Shown in pieces: positions 49,566 to 58,545 of a stretch of 64,000 bases of DNA. Both the position numbers and the translations under genes were made by a program. Source of the stretch: Metaruminococcus_A sp003150405 (GTDB lineage Bacteria; Bacillota; Clostridia; Oscillospirales; Ruminococcaceae); the NCBI GenBank assembly GCA_902489745.1, contig CABUBB010000001.1, positions 186,001 to 250,000 on the forward strand. The letters run 5' to 3'. The notes under the pieces were generated by a model, which was not told where the DNA came from, made no database searches, and saw nothing but the letters and a program-made list of their open reading frames with translations. Positions within the stretch are counted from its first letter, which is position 1. Each line of letters opens with the position of its first letter.

Positions 49566-51581
49566 TCAAATGGAATCCGGCCGGAGTGTTTCCAACAGTT
49601 GTTTCCATTCCATTACCGGCGCCTGGCAGGTGCCGTTTTCGCACAAATACCAGACGGTACCCTGCTTCGGCACCGGATAGCCGGCGGTAAAAGAAGCGCA
49701 TTCCGCAAGCAGTTCTGCGGTGTCCGCCGTTTTGAGCAGGATGCTCAAATGGTCCGCCGGGTAGTTGCTCAGAAATTGCTTCAGTTCCTCCGGCACGCCC
49801 TGCCCGGATGCGCAAACCAGTTCCTTATGCGGATAAAGCGCCCCCGCCATTGCGAGCAGCCCAAAGCCAAACCCGGCCGGATAACGCCCCATTTCTCCCG
49901 CAAGGAAGCGAAACTGCCGGTCAGCCGCCTGCTGCCAGCCAGGATCTCCGGTCAGCAGGGCAAGCCGCTGCAATACCATTGCCGCCGCCGAATTGCCGGA
50001 GGGAATCGCGCCATCATAGCTTTCTTTGGGGCGGGCAATGAGCTGCTCCGCATCCGAAGCGGTGATGAAATACCCGCCCTGCTCCCGGTCCTCAAACTGG
50101 TCGATCATCTGCCGCGCCCGCAAAAGGGCTTGCCTTAAATAACGGGGGTCAAAGGTCAACCGGTACAGCTCGGTCAGGGCAAGAGCGTAGACCGCATAGT
50201 CCTCCAGCTGTCCGGCATGCGCTGCCTGCCCCCGCCGCCAGCGCAGAAACAGACACCCCTGCGAATCCACCATGTTTTTTTCCACAAACCGAGCGGCGCC
50301 TGTTGCCGCTTCGCTGTACCGCCTGTCTCCCAGAATTTGTCCGGCCCGTGCCAGCGCAATAATCGCCCAGGCATTCCAGCTGAGCAGCACCTTGTCGTCC
50401 TTGTGGAGCGCGGTGCGGTTTAACCGGTATTGGTATAATTTTTGCAGGCGGCGGTCGTCGGCAGGCAGCGGAGCTTGCTGCTGGCCAATCCGGTTGGGAA
50501 TGCTCTTTCCTTCAAAGTTGCCGTCATCGGTTATTCCGTAAAGCTGGCAGAACGCTTTGCCCTCCTGCTCTCCCAGGACCGTTTTCACCTCCTGTGGGGT
50601 AAATACGTAATATTTGCCCTCTATACCGTCACTGTCTGCGTCCTGCCCGCTGCAGAAGCCACCTGCCGGCTCGGCCAGTTCCCGCAGGATATAATCGGCC
50701 GTCCGGCGGCAAACGTCTTTATAAATTGGGTTCCCCGTGGATTGAAAGGCGTGCAGGTAGGCCATAAGCAGCAAGGCGTTGTCATACAGCATTTTTTCAA
50801 AGTGCGGCGCCAGCCATTTTTCATCGGTGGAATAACGGGAAAAGCCTCCGCCAATCTGGTCGTGAATTCCGCCGCGTGCCATAGCTTTTAAGGTGACCTC
50901 AGCCATTGCAAAGGCATCCGGCTGTTGCTCCAGCTCAGCGTAGTGCATTAAAAAAAGCAGGTTGTGCGGTGCCGGGAATTTTGGCGCTGCGCCGAATCCG
51001 CCCCATTCGCGGTCAAACTGCTCATGAAAAAGATGGTATGCCGTCTGCAGCAGCCCCTTGCTTGGTTCCTGCCGTTCTGCCTGTTTGGGCTGGGCGGTGA
51101 CCGCAGTAATCTGCTCTCCAGCCTGTATGAGCTGATCGCGGTTGTTTTTCCAGAGTGCTGTCACCCGGGTGAGGAGATCCGTCAGACTCGGCTGTCCATA
51201 ACGCCCGTATTTTGGGAAATAGGTCCCGGCAAAAAAGGGCTTTTGCTCCGGCGTCATCAGAATGGTAAGCGGCCATCCGCCCGATCCGGTCAACGCCTGG
51301 CACACCGCCATGTATACCGCATCAATGTCCGGCCGCTCCTCTCGGTCTACCTTAATGGATACAAACGCCCGGTTGAGTAGCTCTGCCGTTTCCGCATCCT
51401 CAAAGGATTCATGCGCCATGACATGGCACCAATGGCAGGTGGAGTAACCAATGCTCAAAAAGATCGGTTTGTTTTCAGCGGCGGCTTTCTGAAAAGCTTC
51501 CGCACCCCAGGGAAACCAATCCACCGGATTGTCTGCATGCTGAAGTAGGTAAGGGGATTGCTCGTTTTGTAAATGATTCAT
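49566..51581 (-). CDS. Thioredoxin-domain / DUF255 protein (YyaL, spermatogenesis-associated protein 20 family)
   Basis: A 671-residue protein. Residues 1-165 are a DUF255 thioredoxin-like domain with the CHWC motif at 49-52 (STCHWCHVMAHESF). The rest is an (alpha/alpha)6-barrel resembling N-acylglucosamine 2-epimerase/cellobiose-type enzymes (GGIHDQIGGGFSRYSTDEKWLAPHFEKMLYDNALLL; SWNAWAIIALARAG). Biological role is unclear. AAGGAG precedes ATG 51581; the longer frame to 51659 is unlikely. It appears monocistronic. Confidence 0.88.
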   Translation of the reverse strand: MNHLQNEQSPYLLQHADNPVDWFPWGAEAFQKAAAENKPIFLSIGYSTCHWCHVMAHESFEDAETAELLNRAFVSIKVDREERPDIDAVYMAVCQALTGSGGWPLTILMTPEQKPFFAGTYFPKYGRYGQPSLTDLLTRVTALWKNNRDQLIQAGEQITAVTAQPKQAERQEPSKGLLQTAYHLFHEQFDREWGGFGAAPKFPAPHNLLFLMHYAELEQQPDAFAMAEVTLKAMARGGIHDQIGGGFSRYSTDEKWLAPHFEKMLYDNALLLMAYLHAFQSTGNPIYKDVCRRTADYILRELAEPAGGFCSGQDADSDGIEGKYYVFTPQEVKTVLGEQEGKAFCQLYGITDDGNFEGKSIPNRIGQQQAPLPADDRRLQKLYQYRLNRTALHKDDKVLLSWNAWAIIALARAGQILGDRRYSEAATGAARFVEKNMVDSQGCLFLRWRRGQAAHAGQLEDYAVYALALTELYRLTFDPRYLRQALLRARQMIDQFEDREQGGYFITASDAEQLIARPKESYDGAIPSGNSAAAMVLQRLALLTGDPGWQQAADRQFRFLAGEMGRYPAGFGFGLLAMAGALYPHKELVCASGQGVPEELKQFLSNYPADHLSILLKTADTAELLAECASFTAGYPVPKQGTVWYLCENGTCQAPVMEWKQLLETLRPDSI

Positions 51582-51890
51582 GGGAGGCTCCTTAAAAATA
51601 ACTTTTGTTTCTAGTTTGCACCCCGGAACCGGTAATATTGCTCCCACCGGGAAAATCAAAAGGAAACCGTTTCAACAGCATAAATCAAAACAGCCTCACG
51701 TGAGTGGCAAAGCGGTAGACGGGAGCTTTTCGCAATCCGCTTTCATAAAACAGCAAGATACAAAATCCCGCTGAATAGAATAGGATAGAACCTACAACCC
51801 ATTTCCCATGCTGCTAGCCTGGCTGCACTGCGGGAAATAGGAAAGCCGTCCTGGGCTTTCCTTGATTCATAAACGGGAGGCATTTCAAGC
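51582..51890 (+). other. Gene-free stretch with a leader hairpin
   Basis: Contains no convincing gene. Upstream of the glycosyltransferase lies a stem aggaaagcc / gggctttcct (about 51838-51863) not followed by a T run, and catttccc...gggaaat arms further left (about 51800-51838). They could form a structured leader. Confidence 0.45.
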
Positions 51891-52988
51891 ATGATCACCA
51901 TCAGCCTTTGTATGATTGTCAAAAATGAAGAGGATGTCCTGGCGCGCTGCCTGGACAGCGTGCAGGGCATTGCTGATGAAATTATCATCGTAGACACCGG
52001 CTCCACCGACGCCACCAAGCAGATTGCCGCGCGCTATACCAGCCGTGTCTATGACTTTGTCTGGGTTGACGACTTTGCTGCTGCACGTAATTTTTCCTTT
52101 TCCAAAGCCACAAAGGAATATATCCTCTGGCTGGATGCCGATGATGTCTTTCTAGAATCGGATCGCAAAGCGTTTGAAGATCTGAAGCACACGCTTGACC
52201 CTTCTACCGATCTTGTCATGATGAAGTACCACGTTGGATTCGACGCCCAGGGCAACCCCAATTTTACCTATCACCGTGAGCGCCTGCTGCGCCGTGCCTG
52301 CGGCTATCGCTGGGTCGGCGCCATCCATGAGGTAATCGTCCCGGCGGGGAACATTGTTTATTCAGAAGTTGCCGTCACCCACCGCAAGCTGCATCCCTCC
52401 GACCCAGACCGCAATCTGCGCATCTTTGAAAAAATGCTTGCCCGCGGTGAAATCCTCGATCCCCGCCAGCAATTCTATTACGGTCGGGAGCTTTATTATC
52501 ACGGTCGTTGTCAGGAGGCGGCGTTCTGCCTTAACTCCTTTCTCGACGAAGGCAAAGGCTGGGTGGAAAACAACATCAGCGCTTGTCTTGACCTCGCAAG
52601 CTGTTACGATGGTATGGATCAGCCTGAATTGGCCCTGCGCGCCCTTGCCAGAAGCTTTTGCTACGACAGCCCCCGCGCCGAAGTCTGCTGTGCTATGGGC
52701 GCTCATTTTCTGGCACGCCGGCAGTACGCCCCAGCCATTTTCTGGTACCAGACGGCAGCTTCCCTCCAGCCGGACCCCAATTCGGGCGGGTTTACCTCGC
52801 CGGATTGCTATAACTTTATTCCGTACCTTCAGCTCTGTGTCTGTTATGACCGGATGGGGGACCATAAAACAGCGGAAAAATACCACCGCAAAGCGCGCCG
52901 CCTGAAACCGGCCGATCCCTCGGTACGCTATAACGATCGTTACTTCAAATCACTGCACAAACCGCATGTTGGTTCTTCCAAACAGTAG
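51891..52988 (+). CDS. Family 2 glycosyltransferase with TPR-like C-terminus
   Basis: A 365-residue cytoplasmic protein. The GT-A domain (about 1-220) starts ISLCMIVKNEEDVLARCLDSV, has the nucleotide-sugar DxD motif in LWLDADDV, and IIIVDTGSTDATKQIA. Residues about 225-350 hold TPR-like helical repeats (ALRALARSFCYDSP, AIFWYQTAASLQPDP, HKTAEKYHRKARRLKP). The layout is like that of SunS-type glycosyltransferases and other GT2-TPR proteins; the acceptor is not evident and no bacteriocin gene is nearby. GGGAGG lies 10 nt before the ATG. Confidence 0.87.
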   Translation: MITISLCMIVKNEEDVLARCLDSVQGIADEIIIVDTGSTDATKQIAARYTSRVYDFVWVDDFAAARNFSFSKATKEYILWLDADDVFLESDRKAFEDLKHTLDPSTDLVMMKYHVGFDAQGNPNFTYHRERLLRRACGYRWVGAIHEVIVPAGNIVYSEVAVTHRKLHPSDPDRNLRIFEKMLARGEILDPRQQFYYGRELYYHGRCQEAAFCLNSFLDEGKGWVENNISACLDLASCYDGMDQPELALRALARSFCYDSPRAEVCCAMGAHFLARRQYAPAIFWYQTAASLQPDPNSGGFTSPDCYNFIPYLQLCVCYDRMGDHKTAEKYHRKARRLKPADPSVRYNDRYFKSLHKPHVGSSKQ

Positions 52989-53334
52989 GGAGGGGTGCGC
53001 GCCATGCCGCCGCTTTTTTGTCAGACAGCTTACCGCGGTGCAGACACTTCTGTGTGAAACCGGCGCGGATTGTCAAAAAACGGAAGGATGTCGGCGTAAC
53101 GGCAATCTTGGGCATGCTGCCGCTCCTTGCTGTCCGCCGTTTGGCTTGCTCCGTTTCTTTGCCCGGCGTCGGAATACGGCCTCAACTTGCAAAAAAGCTC
53201 CCCCATCCCACTGGATTTGTGCTATAATAAATCCGGTATTTTGCCCATAGAATGAGAGCGGGAGCTGTCCGCTCGGGTTCAGCCCCCTTAAGCTGCATGC
53301 TGCGCCCTCTGCGGCGTTTTGGAAAGGAGTTTGT
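52989..53334 (+). other. Gene-free stretch with a promoter for the nucleotidase gene
   Basis: No convincing gene. A TATAAT at 53223-53228 could be the -10 for the downstream gene, with no clear -35, giving a leader of about 100 nt. Confidence 0.4.
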
Positions 53335-54018
53335 ATGGGAACTTATCGGGTGCTTTTGCTGGATGCTGACGACACCCTTCTTAATTTTAAAGCCACGGAG
53401 GATGAAACCGTCCGCCGTGTCCTGCACACGCTTTCCCTCCCGGCCGATGACGTCGTTGTCTCCCGTTACTCGGCCATCAACCATGCGTTGTGGCTTGCAT
53501 TTGAACGCGGTGAGATCGACAAAGAAACCATTTCCAGCGTGCGGTTTGTCCGCTTGTTTGAGGAATTCGGCTTCCGGGCCGACGGTGTTCGTGCCGGCGC
53601 TCTTTACCGGGAATACCTGGGGGAGAGTGCCATCCTCCTGCCGGATGCACTGGAGGTCTGCCGTGCCCTCAGCAAAACCCACCGGCTTTACATCATCACA
53701 AACGGCATTTCTCAGAGCCAGCACAGCCGGATTCGCAAATCCGGCTTAGCACAGTGGGTGAGCGGCGTCTTTGTCTCAGAGGAGGCGGGCGCGCAGAAGC
53801 CCTCCGCCGCTTATTTTGATTATGTATTCGCCCATCTTTCCGGCGTGGAGCGCCGGGAAGCCCTCATCGTCGGGGATTCTCTCACCTCGGATATCAAAGG
53901 CGGCGTCAACGCCGGGGTGGATACCTGCTGGTTCAACCCCGCCTGCCTTGCCCGCCCGGCGGGAATTGCCCCCACCTATGAAATCCACGCCCTGACCGAG
54001 CTTTTCCAAATCGTTTAA
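53335..54018 (+). CDS. HAD-family noncanonical pyrimidine nucleotidase (YjjG-like)
   Basis: A 227-residue HAD phosphatase. Motif I is LLLDADDTLLNF (nucleophile Asp in DADDT), motif II is YIITNG, motif III has the Lys in QKPSAAYF, and motif IV is GDSLTSDIKGG. This set matches YjjG, which dephosphorylates dUMP, dTMP and non-standard pyrimidine nucleotides. AAAGGAG precedes the ATG. Confidence 0.88.
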   Translation: MGTYRVLLLDADDTLLNFKATEDETVRRVLHTLSLPADDVVVSRYSAINHALWLAFERGEIDKETISSVRFVRLFEEFGFRADGVRAGALYREYLGESAILLPDALEVCRALSKTHRLYIITNGISQSQHSRIRKSGLAQWVSGVFVSEEAGAQKPSAAYFDYVFAHLSGVERREALIVGDSLTSDIKGGVNAGVDTCWFNPACLARPAGIAPTYEIHALTELFQIV

Positions 54019-54082
54019 ACGCCCGGTATTCCAGAAAACCTGGTTTATTTTTAGAAACAGCAAAGGATGTGCAATACAAACT

Positions 54083-55000
54083 ATGGATTACGTTTTACTC
54101 AAAGCCGGTTCTTTTGTCCTTGTTATTCTGCTCGGCTATGCCCTCAAGCGTTTTCACTTTTTCGGGGAAGGCGATTACAAGGTCATGACCAAAATCGCCA
54201 TCAACGTCACGCTGCCCGCTGCGGTAATTACCAGCTTCGCGAGCTTCCAGCGGGATGACTCCCTTTTTATCCTCGTTCTTCTCGGATTGGGCCTCAACTT
54301 TGTCATGATTCTGTTCGGCTTCCTCGCCTCGCTCGGCAAAAACAAGCGGCTGCGCTCTTTTTTCATGATGTGCTGTCCGGGCTACAACATCGGCTCCTTT
54401 ACCTTGCCGTTTGTCCAGAATTTTTTTGGCGCATTCGGAGTGGTCGCCACCTGTATGTTTGACGTTGGCAATTCCCTTATGTGCACCGGCGGTACTTATA
54501 CCATTGCCTCTGCCGCAGTAGGCGGCGGCTCGGAAAAAATGGGCCCAAAACAAATTTTAAAACGCCTGTTCACCTCGGTCCCGTTTGATACCTATCTTCT
54601 CATGCTGCTGCTAACCCTTGTGCAGATTAAAATTCCGGAACCGGTCGTCACCCTGTCCTCCACCATCGCCGCGGCAAACGGCTTCTGTGCCATGATGATG
54701 ATCGGCATGATGATGAAGGTCGAGTTTAAAAAATCCTACTTAAAAGCGGTTGGCACAACCCTGCTTATCCGTTACCTCTGCGCAGGTGCGCTGTCCGCGT
54801 TTTTCTACTTTTGTTCGCCGTTTTCCCTGCAAATCCGGCAGGTGCTTGCCATCGTTGTATTTGCACCCGTTTCGGCGCTCGCCCCTGCCTTTACCGAAAA
54901 GCTCAAGGGTGATCACGGCCTCGCCAGCTTTGCCGGTTCGGTTTCCATTATCATCAGCATCGCCATCATGACTGTTCTTATGATTGTCATGCATATTTAA
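54083..55000 (+). CDS. AEC (auxin efflux carrier) family transporter
   Basis: A 305-residue integral membrane protein with about ten hydrophobic segments and no signal peptide. NVTLPAAVITSFASFQ, CCPGYNIGSFTLPFVQNFFG and SALAPAFTEKL fit AEC transporters, which move organic acids or amino acids out of or into cells; the substrate is not predictable. The ribosome site is weak: AAAGGATG is 14 nt from the ATG. Expressed perhaps with the nucleotidase gene 64 nt upstream. Confidence 0.85.
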   Translation: MDYVLLKAGSFVLVILLGYALKRFHFFGEGDYKVMTKIAINVTLPAAVITSFASFQRDDSLFILVLLGLGLNFVMILFGFLASLGKNKRLRSFFMMCCPGYNIGSFTLPFVQNFFGAFGVVATCMFDVGNSLMCTGGTYTIASAAVGGGSEKMGPKQILKRLFTSVPFDTYLLMLLLTLVQIKIPEPVVTLSSTIAAANGFCAMMMIGMMMKVEFKKSYLKAVGTTLLIRYLCAGALSAFFYFCSPFSLQIRQVLAIVVFAPVSALAPAFTEKLKGDHGLASFAGSVSIIISIAIMTVLMIVMHI

Positions 55001-55017
55001 ACCATCTTACAATAAAC

Positions 55018-55052
55018 CAGGCCGCTCGGATCTTTACATCCGGACGGCCTGC
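55018..55052 (+). terminator. Rho-independent terminator after the AEC gene
   Basis: caggccgctcggat / atccggacggcctg, a 14-bp stem with two internal mismatches, followed by a T-rich tract. Confidence 0.75.
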
Positions 55053-55258
55053 TCTGCTTTTCAAACACTGTTACCTGAGCCATCGTCACGGCAGTTCAAC
55101 GCACCGAATTTCCCAAAATAGACAGCGTCCTCAAGCTGAGACTGATAACCGGATAACCGGAAAAAGCGGCTGGAATTGTTTGGCCCGGTCTGTTTCAGGA
55201 GCAGTTTATCCGGCGTGCGTCCAAGGCGAACCGGAAAGAAATTGCCTGCAGGAAAAGA

Positions 55259-56917
55259 TTACTCCAAATACCGCTGTTCCAATACGTCGAACAATCCGCT
55301 GTCGTTGAGCTTAATATCCGGAATTACCACCAGCGAAAGAAAGGAGAGCAGCATTAGCGGGTCAATGTCCGGGTTATTCACCAGCGTGCGGACCGTCTTC
55401 CGTACCGCGGTGTGCTGGCTTGCCGCCCGCTCCGCCGGCTCACCTGACATTAATCCGGCAATGGCCAGCGGCATCTGCGCGGTCACAGCGCCGTCCTGCA
55501 CCACCGCAATACCGCCGCTGCACCCCAGCGCCCGCACCGCCGCCAGCATATCCCGCGGGTTGTCTCCCAGCACCGTGATGTTGTGGGAATCGTGCCCAAT
55601 GCTCTGGGCAACCGCGCCGCCCTTAAGCCCAAACCCGCGCACAAACCCTTTTCCAATCCCGCCGGTTTTTCCGTGCCGCTCCACCACGGCGCAGAGGTTT
55701 AATTCCTCTCTGCTGTCCGGATAAACCTTCCGCGTCATCAGAGAGTGGGGGAGCACCTGTATTGCGGGCATCCCCTCAGAAAAGGGAAGGGTAAAGCAAG
55801 CCTCGTCCAGCTCAGGCAGATGGACCGTCCCGCGCACTTCGGGCGGGATTTCCACCTCCGGCGTAGCAAACAGCGCTTTCCCATCCTGCGCGATGAGTAC
55901 CCCGTCTTTGAACACCTCGGTGATCTGCTCCAGCGTCAGCTCCTCGCTCAATAGAAAATCGGCGCGGTATCCCGGCGCAATGGCGCCTTTCCGCTCCAGC
56001 CCGTAGCACTCGGCGGCATTCAGCGTGGCAATGGTGATGGCGTCTATCGGATCCATACCGCATTCCACCGCCCGCCGGATGCAGTTCGCAATGGTTCCGC
56101 TTTCCAGGATGTCGTTTACATCCCGGTCGTCGGTACAGAACAGGATGCGCCGCAGGGTGTGCGGCGTAATGCCCTTGGCCAGCGCCGCAAGGTTTTTTGC
56201 GCTCGTGCCTTCCCGGATCTGCACATACATCCCCAGTCCAACCTTTTCCAGCAGTTCCTCCGCCGTTTCACATTCGTGGTCGGTCCGCACCCCGGCCGCA
56301 ATGTAGCCGCAAAGGCGTTTGCCGCCCAGCAGGGGAGCGTGCCCGTCAATCCGCGCGGTACAGTTCAGTTTTTTCAGCATTCCGGCGTCACAGCTCAGTA
56401 CGGCGTTTGCGTCCATCACCTCGCCCAGCCCGTAAAACGGGCGGCGCGCCATCAGTCCGGCAACCGCTTCGCCGTCCAGAACGGCTCCGGAGTGATCGTA
56501 TGGGGTGGCGGGAACACAGGAAGGGCACATAAAAAGGATATCCAGCGGCGTTTGCTCCGCCGAACGGAAGAAAAAGGCAAGCCCCGCTTCACCGCAGACG
56601 TTTGCGATTTCATGCGGGTCTGCAATCAGGGTAGTCATTCCCCAGGGAGCTGCAATTCTAGCGTATTCGTGCGGCGGCAGCAGGCTGGATTCCACATGCA
56701 TGTGGCTGTCGATCAGCCCCGGCAGCAGGTAACGCCCCTCTGCGTCGAACTCCCGTTTCCCGTGGTATTCGCCCAGCCCGGCGATAATCCCGTTCTGCAC
56801 CGCGACGTCGCACCGGTAAATGCGGTGCAGAAATACATCCACCACCGCCGCGTTTTTGATCACCAAATCGGCTTTCGTCTCGCCCAGCGCCGCTTTTATC
56901 ACAGCTGGATTTGCCAT
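55259..56917 (-). CDS. ade: Adenine deaminase
   Basis: Converts adenine to hypoxanthine and ammonia, for purine salvage. The 552-residue amidohydrolase-fold enzyme has the metal motif IDSHMHVESS near residue 91, LIADPHEIANV, and the C-terminal SIGHDSHNITVLGDNPRDM. This is the bacterial Ade family, not the eukaryotic ADA-like type. GGGGAGGG precedes ATG 56917; a longer frame to 56980 lacks a ribosome site. TATAAT occurs on the minus strand at 56953-56948. Confidence 0.93.
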   Translation of the reverse strand: MANPAVIKAALGETKADLVIKNAAVVDVFLHRIYRCDVAVQNGIIAGLGEYHGKREFDAEGRYLLPGLIDSHMHVESSLLPPHEYARIAAPWGMTTLIADPHEIANVCGEAGLAFFFRSAEQTPLDILFMCPSCVPATPYDHSGAVLDGEAVAGLMARRPFYGLGEVMDANAVLSCDAGMLKKLNCTARIDGHAPLLGGKRLCGYIAAGVRTDHECETAEELLEKVGLGMYVQIREGTSAKNLAALAKGITPHTLRRILFCTDDRDVNDILESGTIANCIRRAVECGMDPIDAITIATLNAAECYGLERKGAIAPGYRADFLLSEELTLEQITEVFKDGVLIAQDGKALFATPEVEIPPEVRGTVHLPELDEACFTLPFSEGMPAIQVLPHSLMTRKVYPDSREELNLCAVVERHGKTGGIGKGFVRGFGLKGGAVAQSIGHDSHNITVLGDNPRDMLAAVRALGCSGGIAVVQDGAVTAQMPLAIAGLMSGEPAERAASQHTAVRKTVRTLVNNPDIDPLMLLSFLSLVVIPDIKLNDSGLFDVLEQRYLE

Positions 56918-57036
56918 TTTACATCCCTCCCCGTCGGATTTGTAGTTATTATACGCCATTTTTCCCATAATGAAAAGCAAAACGGGCCTGTTTTTTTGCA
57001 GACCCGCCCCAAGCAGAACATATCATCACAAATTTT

Positions 57037-57060
57037 TAGCGCACAGTGCAGCACTGCGCA
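57037..57060 (-). terminator. Hairpin downstream of bioY-DUF1284
   Basis: The region gcgcacagtgc / gcactgcgc folds into a stem with a two-base bulge; on the minus strand it is followed by TAAAAATTT. It lies about 170 nt past the DUF1284 stop. Confidence 0.5.
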
Positions 57061-57229
57061 CTCAGCAAACCAGATAAATCATACCACCCAATCGCTGGAT
57101 TACCGCCCGCTGTTCGCTTTGAAAAACGGAATATATCAGGCCAAAAACACAGCCTTTCCGGCTTCCCGGGGAATAAGCCCTGCTGAAAATCTTCACCTTT
57201 ACAGCAGAACAGGTTTTCTTGCAGGGATT

Positions 57230-57658
57230 TTAGTTTTCTCTTTCTATGGGAGCGGCCGTTTCCCGGTTCTTTTCCGCCAGTACCCGGTTGCATAACTCGG
57301 TAAAGGCGCAGGTCCGGCAGACTTCGTCAATTCTTTTCAGCCTTTTCCATCTGGGCAGCAACTCCTGAACCAGCACCCGGTTTTCGGTTGTCTGTCCGGC
57401 CTCTTTGCCAAAGTAGACTGCCACTTCAGCATCCCGTTTCTGAATGGATTCCTCGGTGTCGCACATCCCATTCACCTTGTGCGGACAGGCCGCGCAAATA
57501 TCGTCGCATTCCTGTACCAGCGTAAGCTCTGCTGGTTCTTCTCCATACAGAAGCGCTGTGATGTGCCGCATGTTGGCGCTAAACCCGTTGTCGTATCCCA
57601 CACCGGTAAAGGTGTAGCAGCACATCAAGTGGTGCAGCCGCAATTTAAGCCGCTTCAT
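57230..57658 (-). CDS. DUF1284 domain-containing protein
   Basis: A 142-residue Cys-rich protein starting LKLRLHHLMCCYTFTGVGY, the hallmark of DUF1284 proteins (RxHHLLC-type). Eight or more Cys in CDDICAACPHKVNGMC and CRTCAFTELC suggest a metal or Fe-S site. No activity is known. It overlaps the end of bioY by 14 nt, so translation is coupled; it could have a role linked to biotin or be a rider. Confidence 0.8.
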   Translation of the reverse strand: MKRLKLRLHHLMCCYTFTGVGYDNGFSANMRHITALLYGEEPAELTLVQECDDICAACPHKVNGMCDTEESIQKRDAEVAVYFGKEAGQTTENRVLVQELLPRWKRLKRIDEVCRTCAFTELCNRVLAEKNRETAAPIEREN

Positions 57659-58193
57659 ACAGCCGCGCCTTGGTCAGCGCCTTGCGCAGCGCCAGCGCGA
57701 GGGAGGCTGCCACGATAATTTTAATCACATCCGGAACAACAAACGGAACGACACAAAGCGAAAGCCCGGTGATGAAATTTGCCTGGGTAATGATCACATA
57801 CCATACCGTGCCAACTGTGTAGCAAATGAGAAGCGCCACCGTCATTCCGGCGAGCAGGGCAGGGTAGAGGTGGTTTTTCAAATGCTTGGCAAACAGCGCG
57901 ACAACAGGCGCCATTGCAAGGTAGGCAAAAATATATCCCCCGGTCATCCCAAACAGAACGCCGGGCCCTCCGGAAAATTGCGCATAGACCGGCAACCCAA
58001 TGGCCCCTACCAGAATATAAACCGCCTGCGCCAGAAACGCATCCAACGGGGAGAGAATGGCGCCGCAGAGGAATACGGCTAGAATCACCATGGAAAATGG
58101 AATGGTGGTAAACGGAATTACAAATGAAATCTGTGCGCAGACAGCCGTAAGCGCGGCAAATATGCCAATGTTTACCATGCGTTTGACCTTCAT
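57645..58193 (-). CDS. bioY: Biotin transporter BioY
   Basis: A 182-residue S component of an ECF-type biotin importer, with six hydrophobic segments. VCAQISFVIPFTTIPFSMVILAVF and GPGVLFGMTGGYIFAYLA are characteristic, and GGPGVLFGMTGG contributes biotin contacts. AAAGGATG precedes ATG 58193. Ecf ATPases are not in the window, so it would share the global EcfAAT module or act alone. Controlled by the BirA-like operator just upstream. Confidence 0.93.
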   Translation of the reverse strand: MKVKRMVNIGIFAALTAVCAQISFVIPFTTIPFSMVILAVFLCGAILSPLDAFLAQAVYILVGAIGLPVYAQFSGGPGVLFGMTGGYIFAYLAMAPVVALFAKHLKNHLYPALLAGMTVALLICYTVGTVWYVIITQANFITGLSLCVVPFVVPDVIKIIVAASLALALRKALTKARLYEAA

Positions 58194-58224
58194 TGTAAAC
58201 ATCCTTTCTGTCGTTGATGCCCCT

Positions 58225-58253
58225 ATCATAGCACAACGCCCACCATACGTCAA
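58225..58253 (-). promoter_or_regulatory. SigA-type promoter of bioY
   Basis: On the minus strand TTGACG (58253-58248), a 17-nt spacer and TATGAT (58230-58225). The -35 lies within the right half-site of the operator. Confidence 0.8.
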
Positions 58254-58290
58254 CCTAAATTTTAAATTTGGGTTGACGTATGGTGGGCGT
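58236..58290. promoter_or_regulatory. BirA-like operator inside a 27-bp-arm palindrome
   Basis: Inverted repeats of 27 bp (58236-58262 and 58264-58290, one mismatch, one central base). They contain GTCAACC (58249-58255) and GGTTGAC (58271-58277) 15 nt apart. This spacing and sequence match the BirA-type biotin operator of Firmicutes. The operator overlaps the bioY -35, so biotin repression is the likely reading. Confidence 0.75.
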
Positions 58291-58302
58291 AAACCATCTC
58301 TT

Positions 58303-58545
58303 TTAGCGGAACCGCTTGCCGCAGTCTGCACAGACACGCAGCACCCGCGTTTTTATCTTAGGTTTCCGGCCAAACCAGCTTTTTCTGATGTATTGCTCCC
58401 GCACCACCTGAAGACGCGTGCTTCCGCAGGTAGGGCAGCCTTGCTCGTCCTGCTGCCGTTGGGTGATGTACGGTGCTTTCGGTGCATTGCACCCGTTTGG
58501 GCAAAACGGGGAGTTGTATTCGGTTCCGCATTTCGGGCAGATCAT
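58303..58545 (-). CDS. Zinc-ribbon protein
   Basis: An 80-residue protein with three Cys pairs: MICPKCGTEY, GCPTCGSTRL and VCADCGKRF, plus CPNGC. These should form two zinc ribbons. A basic middle part (RKSWFGRKPKIKTR) could contact nucleic acid. No named family was recognised. Its ATG overlaps the dcd stop by 4 nt. Confidence 0.7.
   Translation of the reverse strand: MICPKCGTEYNSPFCPNGCNAPKAPYITQRQQDEQGCPTCGSTRLQVVREQYIRKSWFGRKPKIKTRVLRVCADCGKRFR

Noticed and set aside
56918..56980. Purine riboswitch in front of adenine deaminase
   Set aside because: The -10 lies about 30 nt before the start codon, leaving no room for an aptamer.
56159..57295. A 378-codon plus-strand frame opposite adenine deaminase
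   Set aside because: Shadow of ade extended through an intergenic region; no ribosome site or family.
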